Below, in pieces: positions 1 to 8,333 of a DNA stretch of 64,000 nt. Both the position numbers and the translations under genes were made by a program. Under the pieces are notes generated by a model. It did not search any database, was not told the DNA's origin, and was given only the letters and a program-made list of their open reading frames with translations. The stretch's first letter is position 1; the number at the start of each line of letters is the position of its first letter. The DNA comes from Ferrovibrio sp041906005 (GTDB lineage: Bacteria > Pseudomonadota > Alphaproteobacteria > Ferrovibrionales > Ferrovibrionaceae), in NCBI RefSeq assembly GCF_041906005.1, contig NZ_JAYRJY010000002.1, positions 62,001-126,000 on the forward strand, read 5' to 3'.

Positions 1-293
1 TGAAGCCGGGCGTCAGCGCCGATGACCTGCGGGCGACGCTGCTGCAGCGTTATGCCGACGAGCCTTTTGTTGAAATCACGCCCCAGGGCATAGCGCCACA
101 GACCCGGCATGTACGCGGTACCAATGCCTGCCATATCGGCGTGTTCGCCGATCGGGTGAAGGGCCGTGCGATGCTGTTCTCTGTGATCGATAACCTGATG
201 AAGGGCGCCAGTGGCCAGGCCGTGCAGAATTTCAACGTGATGTATGGCCTGCCGGAAACCACCGGCCTGGACCAGATCGCCCTGTTCCCGTGA
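1..293 (+). CDS. argC: N-acetyl-gamma-glutamyl-phosphate reductase, C-terminal part
   Basis: This is the 3' end of a gene that begins left of the window; reading starts at base 3. ArgC reduces N-acetylglutamyl phosphate to the semialdehyde in arginine synthesis, in the cytoplasm. The visible 96 residues contain the family's characteristic end: VRGTNACHIGVF, then a DNLMKGASGQAVQN stretch, and the closing LPETTGL-x-x-x-ALFP. The TGA stop overlaps the GTG start of the next gene by four bases, which suggests translational coupling. Identification rests on the C terminus alone but is distinctive. Confidence 0.93.
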   Translation, partial: KPGVSADDLRATLLQRYADEPFVEITPQGIAPQTRHVRGTNACHIGVFADRVKGRAMLFSVIDNLMKGASGQAVQNFNVMYGLPETTGLDQIALFP

Positions 294-820
294 GTCTGGT
301 GCTGCCTTTCGGCGACCGGCATCCGGCCATCGCGCCGGATGCCTTCGTTGCGCCGAACGCGACCGTGATCGGCGACACCGAGATCGGCGCCCGCACTTCG
401 ATCTGGTTCGGTTGCGTCCTGCGTGGCGACGTGAATAGCATCCGTGTCGGTTCCGATACCAATATCCAGGATGGAACCGTGGTGCATGTCACGCGGGCCA
501 AATTCGGCACCGTGATCGGCTCTGGCGTCACCATTGGGCACCTGGCCCTCGTTCATGGCTGCACTCTCGAAGACCATGCCTTTGTCGGCATGCAGGCCAC
601 GGTAATGGATGGCTGCGTGATCGAGAGCGAGGGCATGCTGGCGGCCGGCGCCTTGCTCACACCTGGCAAGCGCATCGCCAGCGGCGAGCTTTGGGGCGGC
701 CGGCCCGCCAAGCTGATGCGTCGTCTTGATACGGATGAATTGCGGAATATCCATGAGACCGCAGCCCATTACGCCCGTCTGGGGGCGACCTATCGGGCCC
801 AACTGGCAACGACTCGTTAA
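290..820 (+). CDS. gamma-carbonic anhydrase family protein (left-handed beta helix)
   Basis: The 176-residue protein is a hexapeptide-repeat (LbH) protein of the gamma-carbonic anhydrase family, which forms trimers with zinc at subunit interfaces and reversibly hydrates CO2 where active. The three expected zinc histidines are visible at residue 66 (DGTVVHV) and residues 84 and 89 (GHLALVHG). Length matches the family (about 170-180). The GTG start at 290 overlaps the argC stop (GTGA), so it is probably co-transcribed with argC. Many family members have no proven carbonic anhydrase activity and function as acyl- or metal-binding trimers, so activity is inferred. Confidence 0.9.
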   Translation: MSLVLPFGDRHPAIAPDAFVAPNATVIGDTEIGARTSIWFGCVLRGDVNSIRVGSDTNIQDGTVVHVTRAKFGTVIGSGVTIGHLALVHGCTLEDHAFVGMQATVMDGCVIESEGMLAAGALLTPGKRIASGELWGGRPAKLMRRLDTDELRNIHETAAHYARLGATYRAQLATTR

Positions 821-911
821 GACTTTCTTGAATTCCGGACGCTAGCCTTACACATTCACTGCAAGGATGAATGCGACCCGGTGGAAACCCGGTCGCGCAG
901 CGGATGGAGAC

Positions 912-1892
912 ATGAGCAGCGGCGCCACCCATGCCCCATGGCCGGATGATCTCTACGAGCAGATCAAGGCCCATGGCGAATTCTTGTCCGGCAAACTGGG
1001 CAAGCTGACGCGCGGCAAACAGCTCACCCTCGTTGGCGCCGATCTTACCGGCATCAAGCTGGTCGGCATGAACCTGCAGCGCACTGTATTCCGCAGCTGC
1101 CGCTTTTACTGCGCGGATCTGCGCAATTCCGATTTCAGCCAGGCGGTGCTCACCGGCTGCGATTTCTCCGGTGCGGATCTCACCAACTCCCGCTTCATCT
1201 GGGCGAACCTGCGGGGCGCAGACCTGTCGCGGGCAATCCTGAAGGGCACGCGGTTCGAGAATGCCGACATGCGGCCGATGACCGATCCACCGGTACCGCC
1301 ACACGGCAAAGGCGGCGTGGTGTCATTGAAGGATACGACGCTGCATAACACCAACCTGAGCCAGGCCAAGCTGCTGGGGGCTTCTTTTGTGGGCGCGATC
1401 CTGGATGGCGCCATCCTCGACAATGCTGACCTGGAAGGCGCCGATTTCTCTTATTCGACGTTGAGCAAGGTGCAGTTCAAGAATGCCAAGCTGCATGATG
1501 CGAATTTCAATCTGGCCGATTTCCCGCCCGAAATGCTGCGTGAATTGCAGGGCACCGGGGCAAAGCTGCCCAAGGAAGTGGCGCCTGAAGTGATCGAGCA
1601 GGTTCTGCGCGATCACCTGTCCTGGATCGAGTCCGAGGGCCATACGGGGCGACGGGCGATCATGGCGGGCTGGTATCTGTCGCGTGCGCATCTGGCGCAG
1701 GCAAACCTGAACGGTGCGGATCTGCGCGCGGCCAACCTCTCAAACGCCAATCTGCATGGCGCCAAGCTGATCTGTTCGGATCTGCGCGATGCAAACCTGA
1801 TGTACAGCAACATGACGGATGCGGATTTCCGTGGCGCCCTGATCGAAGGATCGCGCGGTCTGCCCGTGGTGCTGAACGATAAGAAAAACTAG
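912..1892 (+). CDS. pentapeptide repeat protein
   Basis: About 326 residues with two blocks of A(D/N)LXX pentapeptide repeats (roughly residues 45-130 and 150-210, and again about 265-315), predicted to form right-handed quadrilateral beta helices. The blocks are separated by a helical linker around residues 215-255. I prefer the ATG at 912, which has GGAG just upstream; an in-frame ATG at 867 abuts its AAGG with no spacing. Such proteins include gyrase-protecting DNA mimics, but most are of unknown function and nothing here points to a target. It converges with the next gene, the two stops being one base apart. Confidence 0.88.
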   Translation: MSSGATHAPWPDDLYEQIKAHGEFLSGKLGKLTRGKQLTLVGADLTGIKLVGMNLQRTVFRSCRFYCADLRNSDFSQAVLTGCDFSGADLTNSRFIWANLRGADLSRAILKGTRFENADMRPMTDPPVPPHGKGGVVSLKDTTLHNTNLSQAKLLGASFVGAILDGAILDNADLEGADFSYSTLSKVQFKNAKLHDANFNLADFPPEMLRELQGTGAKLPKEVAPEVIEQVLRDHLSWIESEGHTGRRAIMAGWYLSRAHLAQANLNGADLRAANLSNANLHGAKLICSDLRDANLMYSNMTDADFRGALIEGSRGLPVVLNDKKN

Positions 1893-1893
1893 A

Positions 1894-2115
1894 TCAGCGG
1901 CGCCGCTGGGGCAGGCCGGAACTGCCGGCCTTCCCGCCATTGGCATTCAGGCCCTTGACCGCCCGCAGGATGCGGCGCCAGACCAGCGTGCCGGCGAAAT
2001 CGCCACCCAGTGTCATTTCCGCCAGAACCTTGGTCGCATGCGTTTCCGCACGGCGGGGGCCGTGGTCGGCGATCAGGTCGCGCGCCGCGCGCCAGATTTC
2101 AGCATCGGAGTTCAT
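1894..2115 (-). CDS. small conserved alphaproteobacterial protein (DUF6961-like)
   Basis: A 73-residue protein beginning MNSDAEIWRAARDLIADHG, with a helical body and a basic Gly/Arg tail. The 'IW-x-A-A-R-x-L-I-x-x-H-G' opening with a following 'A-x-x-A-x-x-M' helix resembles the short alphaproteobacterial DUF6961 proteins, whose function is unknown. It lies tail to tail with the pentapeptide repeat gene. Assignment is from memory of the pattern and should be treated as tentative; that it is a real gene is supported by codon use and the tight spacing. Confidence 0.55.
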   Translation of the reverse strand: MNSDAEIWRAARDLIADHGPRRAETHATKVLAEMTLGGDFAGTLVWRRILRAVKGLNANGGKAGSSGLPQRRR

Positions 2116-2174
2116 GAACGGCAGACTGGCGGCAAAAGGTTAGCGAAAGGTAAGGACATGGCCTGAACACAGGA

Positions 2175-2681
2175 TCAGGCCATGTCCTTGACCCTGTCCA
2201 CCGCAACCCGCAGGTTTTCCAGCAATTCTTTTTCCATCTTCGGGGATGGTTTGTTGATGCCCTGGGCCAGAACCACATACATGGCATCGATATGGATGCT
2301 GATCACCTCAAGCTGAGCCTCGTTGGGAATGCCCAGCTTGGCGATGAAGTCTTTCAGCGATTTGGCCAGTTCGCTCAATAATGGGTAGCCGAAGGTGCCG
2401 CCCATGCCCTTGATGTCGAAAGCCAGTTCGGAAATGGTTTCCATGATGAAGATGCGCGACAGCGGATCGTCTTCCGCCGCCTTCACCTGGATCCGCATTT
2501 CCCGCAGGTTGTTCAGGATTTCGGTCGAGAACTCGTCGGCGGTCTCCGCGATCACGGAATCGATTTTGGCGCGTACCTCGTCAGTCAGTGTCACGTCCAG
2601 GCCGGTGCTGAAATTCACCGCCTTCTGACGCAAATCCTGTGGCGCCTTGATAAAGCGCGGTTTGCTGATCCCTTTGGCCAT
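2175..2681 (-). CDS. HPt-like protein lacking the phospho-accepting histidine
   Basis: 168 residues, all-helical in appearance. Residues 80-115 read ...ELAFDIKGMGGTFGYPLLSEL..., which matches the HPt (histidine phosphotransfer) signature H-D-[IL]-K-G-x-G-G-T-F-G-Y-P-L seen in alphaproteobacterial phosphorelay or CheE-like proteins, except that the histidine position is Phe88 (codon TTC). The N-terminal 60 residues look like a further helical hairpin. It is a single gene with no kinase or response regulator next to it; the chemoreceptor 2.4 kb away is the nearest signalling gene. Probably a pseudo-HPt that binds a receiver domain without phosphotransfer; function is inferred. Confidence 0.7.
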   Translation of the reverse strand: MAKGISKPRFIKAPQDLRQKAVNFSTGLDVTLTDEVRAKIDSVIAETADEFSTEILNNLREMRIQVKAAEDDPLSRIFIMETISELAFDIKGMGGTFGYPLLSELAKSLKDFIAKLGIPNEAQLEVISIHIDAMYVVLAQGINKPSPKMEKELLENLRVAVDRVKDMA

Positions 2682-2811
2682 CGCTCCACGACCTGACCGC
2701 CTTTTGATATGCGGGATATTCCCGTACGGCGGGCAGACGCGGTTATATCGGCCTCGGGTTACCCTGTATAGGCCGCCGGACTGGCCCCGGCCGGTCCGGT
2801 GACAGGAAGCA

Positions 2812-4821
2812 TTATGCGCCGATCAGCCCGCCGTCCTTTTTCGTGATCACGACAACGGACGGCCGTGGCGGCATGTCAGGCTGGAAGTCGGGCCAGCGGG
2901 TCGCGGGATCCTCGAAAGTCGAGCCCTTGCCGCTTTTGGTGAATTTTTCACCGCCATCGGTCGCCGGATGCTGCACTGCAACAAAAAAGGTCTTCCCGTC
3001 CGGTGTGAAACAGGGACCACACATCTCGGCGCCAACCGGCACGCGGAAGAACATCTTCGACAGGCCGCGGTTCGGCCCTTCGGTCTCCACCGCCCAGACG
3101 CCGTCGGCCGTGCCGCTGGCCTTCTGCCAGGCTTCACCCTGATCGGTGGTGATCCAGAGCCGGCCCTGCGGATCGATCGCGGCATTGTCAGGGCAGGCGA
3201 ACCAGCCATTCTTGCTGGTGGCCGCATGGAACTTGCCGCCAACCTTCGGATCGGCCGGATCGCCGGCCTGCAGCAGCAGCGACCACTGGCATTTGGCGGC
3301 AGCATGGTCGCCGTTGCTCACCACCATCTCGACCACCTGGCCCCATTCGTTCGAGGCGCGCGGGTTGGCAGCGTCGAGCTGATCAGCCTTGCGACGGCTG
3401 TTGTTGGTGAGCATTACATAGACCCGGCCGTTGCTGGGATGCGCCTCGATATCTTCCGGGCGGTCCATCTTGGTGGCGCCCAGCAGGTCGGCTGCGCGGC
3501 GCGTTTCGATCAGGATATCTGCCTGGCTGTTGAAGCCGTTGGCCGCCGTCAGTGGACCATGGCCATGCACCAGCGGCATCCAGTCGACTGAACCATCGGC
3601 ATTATAGCGGGCGACATAGAGCGTGCCCTCATCCAGCAAGTTGAAATTTGCCTTGCGGTCATTCGGATTGAACCGCTTGGCGGTCACGAATTTGTAGACA
3701 TATTCAAACCGCTCATCATCGCTGGAATACAGCACGACGCGGCCATCGCTATTCAGCACGACGGCGGCCCCCTCATGCTTGAAACGGCCCAGAGCGGTCC
3801 GCTTTTTCGGCACCGATTTGGGATCGTAAGGATCAACCTCGACCATCCAGCCGAAACGGTTGGCCTCGTTCGGTTCCTTGACGACGTCAAAACGATCGAA
3901 GTGCTGGCCCCAGTTGTACCAGTTGCCCGGAACCTCGTAGCGCTTGTAGTTGCGTTCTTCCGGATGACCGGCTTCCAGCTTGCCCCAGAAATAGCCGTGG
4001 AAATTCTCTTCCGCCGTCAGCACCGTGCCCCACGGCGTCAGGCCGCCGGCGCAGTTATTGAGCGTGCCGATCACACGGCGACCGGTCGGATCGGCCTTGG
4101 TTTTCATCCGCGCATGACCGGCGGCGGGCCCGGTCAGTTCGCAAATGCTGCTCAGGCCATCGATGCGGCGGGCATAGAGGCTGCCGCCAACCAGGCCCCA
4201 TTTCCCGTCTGCATTTTTCTGAATCTCGATCACGCTGGCGCCATGGGCCGCCATCTCGATCTCGACCAGGCTGCGCGTCATGTCCTTGAACAGCTTGTCC
4301 TTGCTGTCCTGCCGGCCGATGCCGGGGAACATCACCTCTTCACTGGTATATTCGTGATTGACGAACAGCAGGCCGCGGTCGGAATTCCGGCTGCCCAGCG
4401 GCAGCGGCAAATAACCGATGAAATCGTTATTATAGCCGAACTGCTTGGCCTGGGCGGCTGCGGTCTGTGCCCGCACATTTAAGGCCGGCGCATCGGCCGT
4501 GACCGGATCGCCCCAGCGGATCAGGATATCGGCATCGTAGCCGGGAGCGACATGATGGCGCTCGTCTGCGCCATGGGCAATTTCGGTGAAGGTGAAGCGC
4601 GGCATGGCCTGGGCCGAAGCCGGGGCGCTCAGGGGCAGACCTGCGGTCAGGGCAATGCCGGCCGCACTGCCGGCCAGCAGGCCCTTCAGTACGTCGCGGC
4701 GGCCATAACGCTGCTGCACCACCTCATCGATGGTCGGATTGGGGCTCTGATTGATGCCGATATTCTGGGAATCTTCAAAAGCTTCACTGCGGCTGCGGCC
4801 GTCGAAGGTGGGGCGGGTCAT
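2812..4821 (-). CDS. phoX: PhoX family (DUF839) Tat-exported alkaline phosphatase
   Basis: 669 residues. PhoX enzymes are calcium/iron-dependent phosphomonoesterases exported folded through Tat. The N terminus has a long leader with twin arginines at residues 41-42 (GRRDVLKG), a hydrophobic stretch (LLAGSAAGIALTAGL) and an ASA-Q cleavage-like site. Family features follow: VAPGYDADILIRWGDP, VNHEYTSEE, GWMVEVDPYDP, LGRFKHEGA, and ADGVWAVETEG near the C terminus. The start at 4821 has AGGAG seven bases upstream; a longer frame to 4926 lacks a good ribosome site. Divergent from the chemoreceptor. The Tat translocase it needs is encoded at 55.7-57.4 kb. Confidence 0.93.
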   Translation of the reverse strand: MTRPTFDGRSRSEAFEDSQNIGINQSPNPTIDEVVQQRYGRRDVLKGLLAGSAAGIALTAGLPLSAPASAQAMPRFTFTEIAHGADERHHVAPGYDADILIRWGDPVTADAPALNVRAQTAAAQAKQFGYNNDFIGYLPLPLGSRNSDRGLLFVNHEYTSEEVMFPGIGRQDSKDKLFKDMTRSLVEIEMAAHGASVIEIQKNADGKWGLVGGSLYARRIDGLSSICELTGPAAGHARMKTKADPTGRRVIGTLNNCAGGLTPWGTVLTAEENFHGYFWGKLEAGHPEERNYKRYEVPGNWYNWGQHFDRFDVVKEPNEANRFGWMVEVDPYDPKSVPKKRTALGRFKHEGAAVVLNSDGRVVLYSSDDERFEYVYKFVTAKRFNPNDRKANFNLLDEGTLYVARYNADGSVDWMPLVHGHGPLTAANGFNSQADILIETRRAADLLGATKMDRPEDIEAHPSNGRVYVMLTNNSRRKADQLDAANPRASNEWGQVVEMVVSNGDHAAAKCQWSLLLQAGDPADPKVGGKFHAATSKNGWFACPDNAAIDPQGRLWITTDQGEAWQKASGTADGVWAVETEGPNRGLSKMFFRVPVGAEMCGPCFTPDGKTFFVAVQHPATDGGEKFTKSGKGSTFEDPATRWPDFQPDMPPRPSVVVITKKDGGLIGA

Positions 4822-5082
4822 GGCAATCTCCTGGCCTCGGATCTGGTTCGTCCGATGCAGGATGGGTAGCGCCGTTATATGACGGGATGATGAAACAAAT
4901 TCCGCAACTTGTGGTACAGTTTGCACGGGTGTTTTCGACTAAAGTCGTGTGCAATGGACGAGAAAGTTGGAAACCCTCTCTTCCACAAGCCACCCGGGTT
5001 TGCGTTAATCTCAAATAGCGCGGTGTGATCGAAACAACATAAAAACAAATCGCGCAGAGTACGGATGATATGGGGAGGAAAT

Positions 5083-7002
5083 ATGCGCGTTCTGACCAAT
5101 CTGCCCCTTGGATTGCGGCTGGGATTGGCAATTTTGGCATTGCTGGTTTTGGCGTCCGGATGGATGTGGAGCGTTAGCCAGAGCGGCATGGCTGGCGCGC
5201 AATACGGCATAGTGGCAGCCATTGCAGTTCTGCTGATCGGTGCCGCGCTGACCGCGTCGGTTGCGGCCGGGCAGTCGCACCTCCTCAGCTTGCTGCAGAA
5301 TTGGCCTAAATCGGCGGCCGGCGACGAGGCACCAGAACAGATCCGGCATCTCGCGGGGCTCTGGCGGGAGGGCGAGGCGCGTCGGCAGGCTCTGGAGCGG
5401 CGGATCGCGGAGCTTGAGGGCGACCTCGTACGGGTTCGGCAGGCGGATACGGCCGTGCTTGATGAAATGGCCGAACTCTGCGGGGCGATGGGCAACGGCG
5501 TTTTGCATCAGCGTGTCTCTGAGCATGATGGCGAAGAGGCGGCGCACCGTCTGGCCGAGCATTTCAATACCATGGCCGGAACCCTGGATTCAGTGGTTGG
5601 TGATCTGAAGGATTTGTTCTCCCGGATGGCGGAGGGGAACCTATCCGAAGGCATCCCGAACCATCGCGGCGGCGATTTCGCGGTGATGCGCGAAGGTGTT
5701 CAGCAGGCCATCGAGCGCCTGGGGAATGTGATCGGCACCATTGTGCAGGCCGCAAATACGATTTCTGCCGCCACCGTGCAACTGACCCGTGAAGCAAAAG
5801 GTCTGGCGGAAAGTGCGGAATCGCAATCCACCAGCCTTGACCGGACGGCCGCCGATGCCGCTTCCCTGAGTGAGGCTGCGCGCGCCAACGAGGCTGCCGC
5901 CAAGCGCGCCAACCAGCGTGCCGACGAAGCACGGGCAGCAGCCCAGAGCGGCGTGCAGGTGGTGCGCCGTTCGATCGATGCGATGAATGAGATGGCCGAG
6001 ATGTCGCATCGCATCTCGGAAATCACGTCATTGATCAATGAAATCGCCTTCCAGACGAACCTGCTGGCATTGAATGCTTCGGTTGAGGCGGCCCGTGCCG
6101 GTGAGGCCGGCAAGGGCTTCGCTGTGGTGGCGCAGGAAGTGCGCGCCCTGGCCCAGCGTTCGGCCAATGCGTCGAAGGATATTGGCGCCATCATCAAGCA
6201 GTCCGACGACAAGGTGAAATCCGGCGTGACGCTGGTGAGTGAAACGGGCACCGTGTTGAACCGCATCGTCGAGGCGATTGATTCGATGGGCCAGCAACTC
6301 GGCGAGATCGAGCAGGCCAGTACCGACCAGTCGAACCGCGTGAACGGCGTGACCCATGCGATCACCGACATGAACGCAGCCACGCGCGGCTATCTTTCCG
6401 TGGTGCAGCGCACCGGGGCTGCGATTCAGGATATTGACCAGCAGGTGGCCAATCTGGCGACCCAGATCGGTTTTGTCACCACCACGGCGGACCGGCCGTT
6501 CCTGATGGCGGCCAAGCAGGGGGCGGCCGAGATCAGCGCCATCTTCGAGGATGCCATCCGGCGCGGCGAGATGAGCATCGAGGATTTCTTCGATGAGAAT
6601 TACGCACCGATCAAGGGCACCAATCCGCAGCAATTCATGACGCGGTTTGTGAAGTTCACCGACACGCATCTGCCAAAGATCCAGGAACCGCTGCTGGAAT
6701 CCAATGCCTCGATCGCTTTCTGCGCCGCGGTCGACCGCAACGGGTTCCTGCCCACGCATAACCTGAAATACTGCCAGCCCCAGGGCAGCGATCCGGTATG
6801 GAATGCCGCCAACGCGCGCAATCGGCGCATCTTCAATGATCCGGTCGGCCTGGCCTGTGGCCGAAACGAGAAGCCCTATCTATTGCAATGCTATCGCCGC
6901 GACATGGGCGGCGGGGTATTTGTCCTGATGAAGGACATGTCCGCCCCGATCATCATTCAGGGCCGGCACTGGGGCGGCTTCCGCATCGGCTACAAGATCT
7001 GA
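5083..7002 (+). CDS. methyl-accepting chemotaxis protein with C-terminal cytoplasmic sensory domain
   Basis: 639 residues starting at the ATG behind GGAGGAA (5074-5080). Two membrane segments (about residues 12-31 and 42-61) are separated by only about ten residues, so there is no periplasmic sensor. A HAMP-like helical region (about 150-215) leads into the signalling hairpin, whose tip EIAFQTNLLALNASVEAARAGE sits near residues 318-340. After the bundle, from about 480 to the end, comes an extra globular domain with PTHNLKYCQPQG, RNRRIFNDPVG and GGGVFVLMKD motifs, known as a C-terminal extension in other alphaproteobacterial receptors. This domain carries four cysteines. It probably senses a cytoplasmic signal. 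No che genes are nearby. Confidence 0.93.
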   Translation: MRVLTNLPLGLRLGLAILALLVLASGWMWSVSQSGMAGAQYGIVAAIAVLLIGAALTASVAAGQSHLLSLLQNWPKSAAGDEAPEQIRHLAGLWREGEARRQALERRIAELEGDLVRVRQADTAVLDEMAELCGAMGNGVLHQRVSEHDGEEAAHRLAEHFNTMAGTLDSVVGDLKDLFSRMAEGNLSEGIPNHRGGDFAVMREGVQQAIERLGNVIGTIVQAANTISAATVQLTREAKGLAESAESQSTSLDRTAADAASLSEAARANEAAAKRANQRADEARAAAQSGVQVVRRSIDAMNEMAEMSHRISEITSLINEIAFQTNLLALNASVEAARAGEAGKGFAVVAQEVRALAQRSANASKDIGAIIKQSDDKVKSGVTLVSETGTVLNRIVEAIDSMGQQLGEIEQASTDQSNRVNGVTHAITDMNAATRGYLSVVQRTGAAIQDIDQQVANLATQIGFVTTTADRPFLMAAKQGAAEISAIFEDAIRRGEMSIEDFFDENYAPIKGTNPQQFMTRFVKFTDTHLPKIQEPLLESNASIAFCAAVDRNGFLPTHNLKYCQPQGSDPVWNAANARNRRIFNDPVGLACGRNEKPYLLQCYRRDMGGGVFVLMKDMSAPIIIQGRHWGGFRIGYKI

Positions 7003-7005
7003 GGC

Positions 7006-7041
7006 AAAAAAAAGAGCGGGCCAAAAACCCGCTCTTTGATT
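7006..7041. terminator. bidirectional intrinsic terminator
   Basis: A perfect ten-base-pair stem, AAAGAGCGGG (7011-7020) pairing with CCCGCTCTTT (7028-7037), with a seven-base loop. It is flanked by an A run on the left and TTTGATTTT on the right, so it can end transcription from both the chemoreceptor (plus) and the convergent thiolase gene (minus). Confidence 0.9.
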
Positions 7042-7059
7042 TTCCGGCTGGCGGTCCGG

Positions 7060-8262
7060 TCAGACCCGCTCGATCACCATCGCGATGCCCTGGCCGACAC
7101 CGATGCACATGGTGCAAAGGCCATAGCGGCCTCCGGTCCGTTCCAGATGATTCAGGGCCGTGGTGATCAGCCGCGCGCCGCTCATGCCCAGGGGATGGCC
7201 GATGGCGATCGCGCCGCCATTCGGATTAACATAGGTGGCGTCATCGGGGACTTTCAGTTCGCGCAGCACGGCCAGGGCCTGTGCGGCGAATGCCTCGTTC
7301 AGCTCGATCACATCCATGTCGCGGATGCTCAGGCCAGCCTTTGCCAGCACCTTTTCGGTGGCGGGCACCGGGCCAATGCCCATGATGCGCGGCGGCACAC
7401 CAGCCGCAGCTGTGGCGACGATGCGGCCACGCGGCGTCAGGCCATGTTTCTTGGCCGCGGATTCCGATGCGATGATCAGAGCGGCCGCGCCATCGTTCAC
7501 ACCAGACGCATTACCCGCAGTGACAGTCCCGCCCTGGCGGAACGGCGTCGGCAGCTTGGCCAATGCTTCGATCGATGTATCGCGCGGATGTTCGTCGCGA
7601 TCCACCACCACCGGATCACCCTTGCGGCTCGGAATGGTTACCGGAGTGATCTCGGCCTCAAACAGGCCCAGCTTGATCGCGTTCAGCGCACGTTGCTGGC
7701 TGCGCAGGGCAAAGGCATCCTGGTCGGCACGGCTGATATGAAACTGCTCGGCAACATTTTCGGCTGTTTCGGGCATGGAGTCGACGCCATGCTTCTGCTT
7801 CATCAGCTTGTTGACGAAGCGCCAACCGATGGTCGTGTCATGGATTTCGACGGTGCGCGAGAAAGCGTTTTCCGCTTTGGCCATAACGAAGGGCGCGCGG
7901 CTCATGCTTTCCACACCACCCGCGATGACGAGTTCAAGCTCGCCGGTCTTGATGCCGCGCGCGGCGCTGCCGGCGGCCTCGAGGCCGGAACCGCATAAAC
8001 GGTTTACCGTGGCGCCGGGAACTTTTTCAGGCAGGCCGGCCAGCAGCAGGGCCATGCGGGCCACGTTGCGGTTGTCTTCGCCAGCCTGATTGGCACAGCC
8101 GAAGATCACGTCGTCGACGGCGTCCCAATCGATGGATGGATTCCGCTGCATCAGGGCCTTGATCGGCACAGCGCCCAGATCGTCGGCGCGCACGCTCGAC
8201 AGGGCGCCGCCATAGCGGCCAACAGGCGTACGGATAGCGTCGCAAATAAATGCCTCGGTCAT
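7060..8262 (-). CDS. pcaF: 3-oxoadipyl-CoA / acetyl-CoA thiolase
   Basis: 400 residues, a thiolase II. It cleaves or condenses beta-ketoacyl-CoA. Catalytic Cys90 lies in VNRLCGSG; the His of GHPLGMSG and the second Cys of CTMCIGVGQG are present. The opening (MTEAFICDAIRTP-x-GRYGGALSSVRADDL) and CANQAGEDNRNVARMALLLAGLP are the wording typical of PcaF/PaaJ 3-oxoadipyl-CoA thiolases, the last step of the beta-ketoadipate and phenylacetate routes. No other pca or paa genes are here, so the substrate is inferred. GGGAGAG precedes the ATG. A Thr/Ser dehydratase lies upstream on the same strand. Confidence 0.88.
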   Translation of the reverse strand: MTEAFICDAIRTPVGRYGGALSSVRADDLGAVPIKALMQRNPSIDWDAVDDVIFGCANQAGEDNRNVARMALLLAGLPEKVPGATVNRLCGSGLEAAGSAARGIKTGELELVIAGGVESMSRAPFVMAKAENAFSRTVEIHDTTIGWRFVNKLMKQKHGVDSMPETAENVAEQFHISRADQDAFALRSQQRALNAIKLGLFEAEITPVTIPSRKGDPVVVDRDEHPRDTSIEALAKLPTPFRQGGTVTAGNASGVNDGAAALIIASESAAKKHGLTPRGRIVATAAAGVPPRIMGIGPVPATEKVLAKAGLSIRDMDVIELNEAFAAQALAVLRELKVPDDATYVNPNGGAIAIGHPLGMSGARLITTALNHLERTGGRYGLCTMCIGVGQGIAMVIERV

Positions 8263-8301
8263 ATGTCTCTCCCTAGGGTCTCTCGGCCGAGTGGAACAAA
8301 G

Positions 8302-8333
8302 CCGCCACCGGCTGATCGGAATCAGACCGGCGG
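8302..8333 (-). terminator. hairpin at the end of the dehydratase gene
   Basis: CTGAT(CGGA)ATCAG extended by CCGG/CCGG across a one-base bulge (8308-8330), overlapping the stop codon of the dehydratase. On the minus strand a short CTTTGTT follows, so it is a possible but weak intrinsic terminator between the dehydratase and thiolase genes. Confidence 0.4.

Noticed and set aside
1894..2681. The 73-residue gene and HPt-like gene as a toxin-antitoxin pair
   Set aside because: 60-base gap, no overlap, and neither resembles a toxin or antitoxin family.
4822..5082. Possible Pho box between phoX and the chemoreceptor (CCGTCATATAACGG near 4880 on the minus strand)
   Set aside because: Only one half-site resembles CTGTCAT; the second half is poor. 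Not enough to claim PhoB control.
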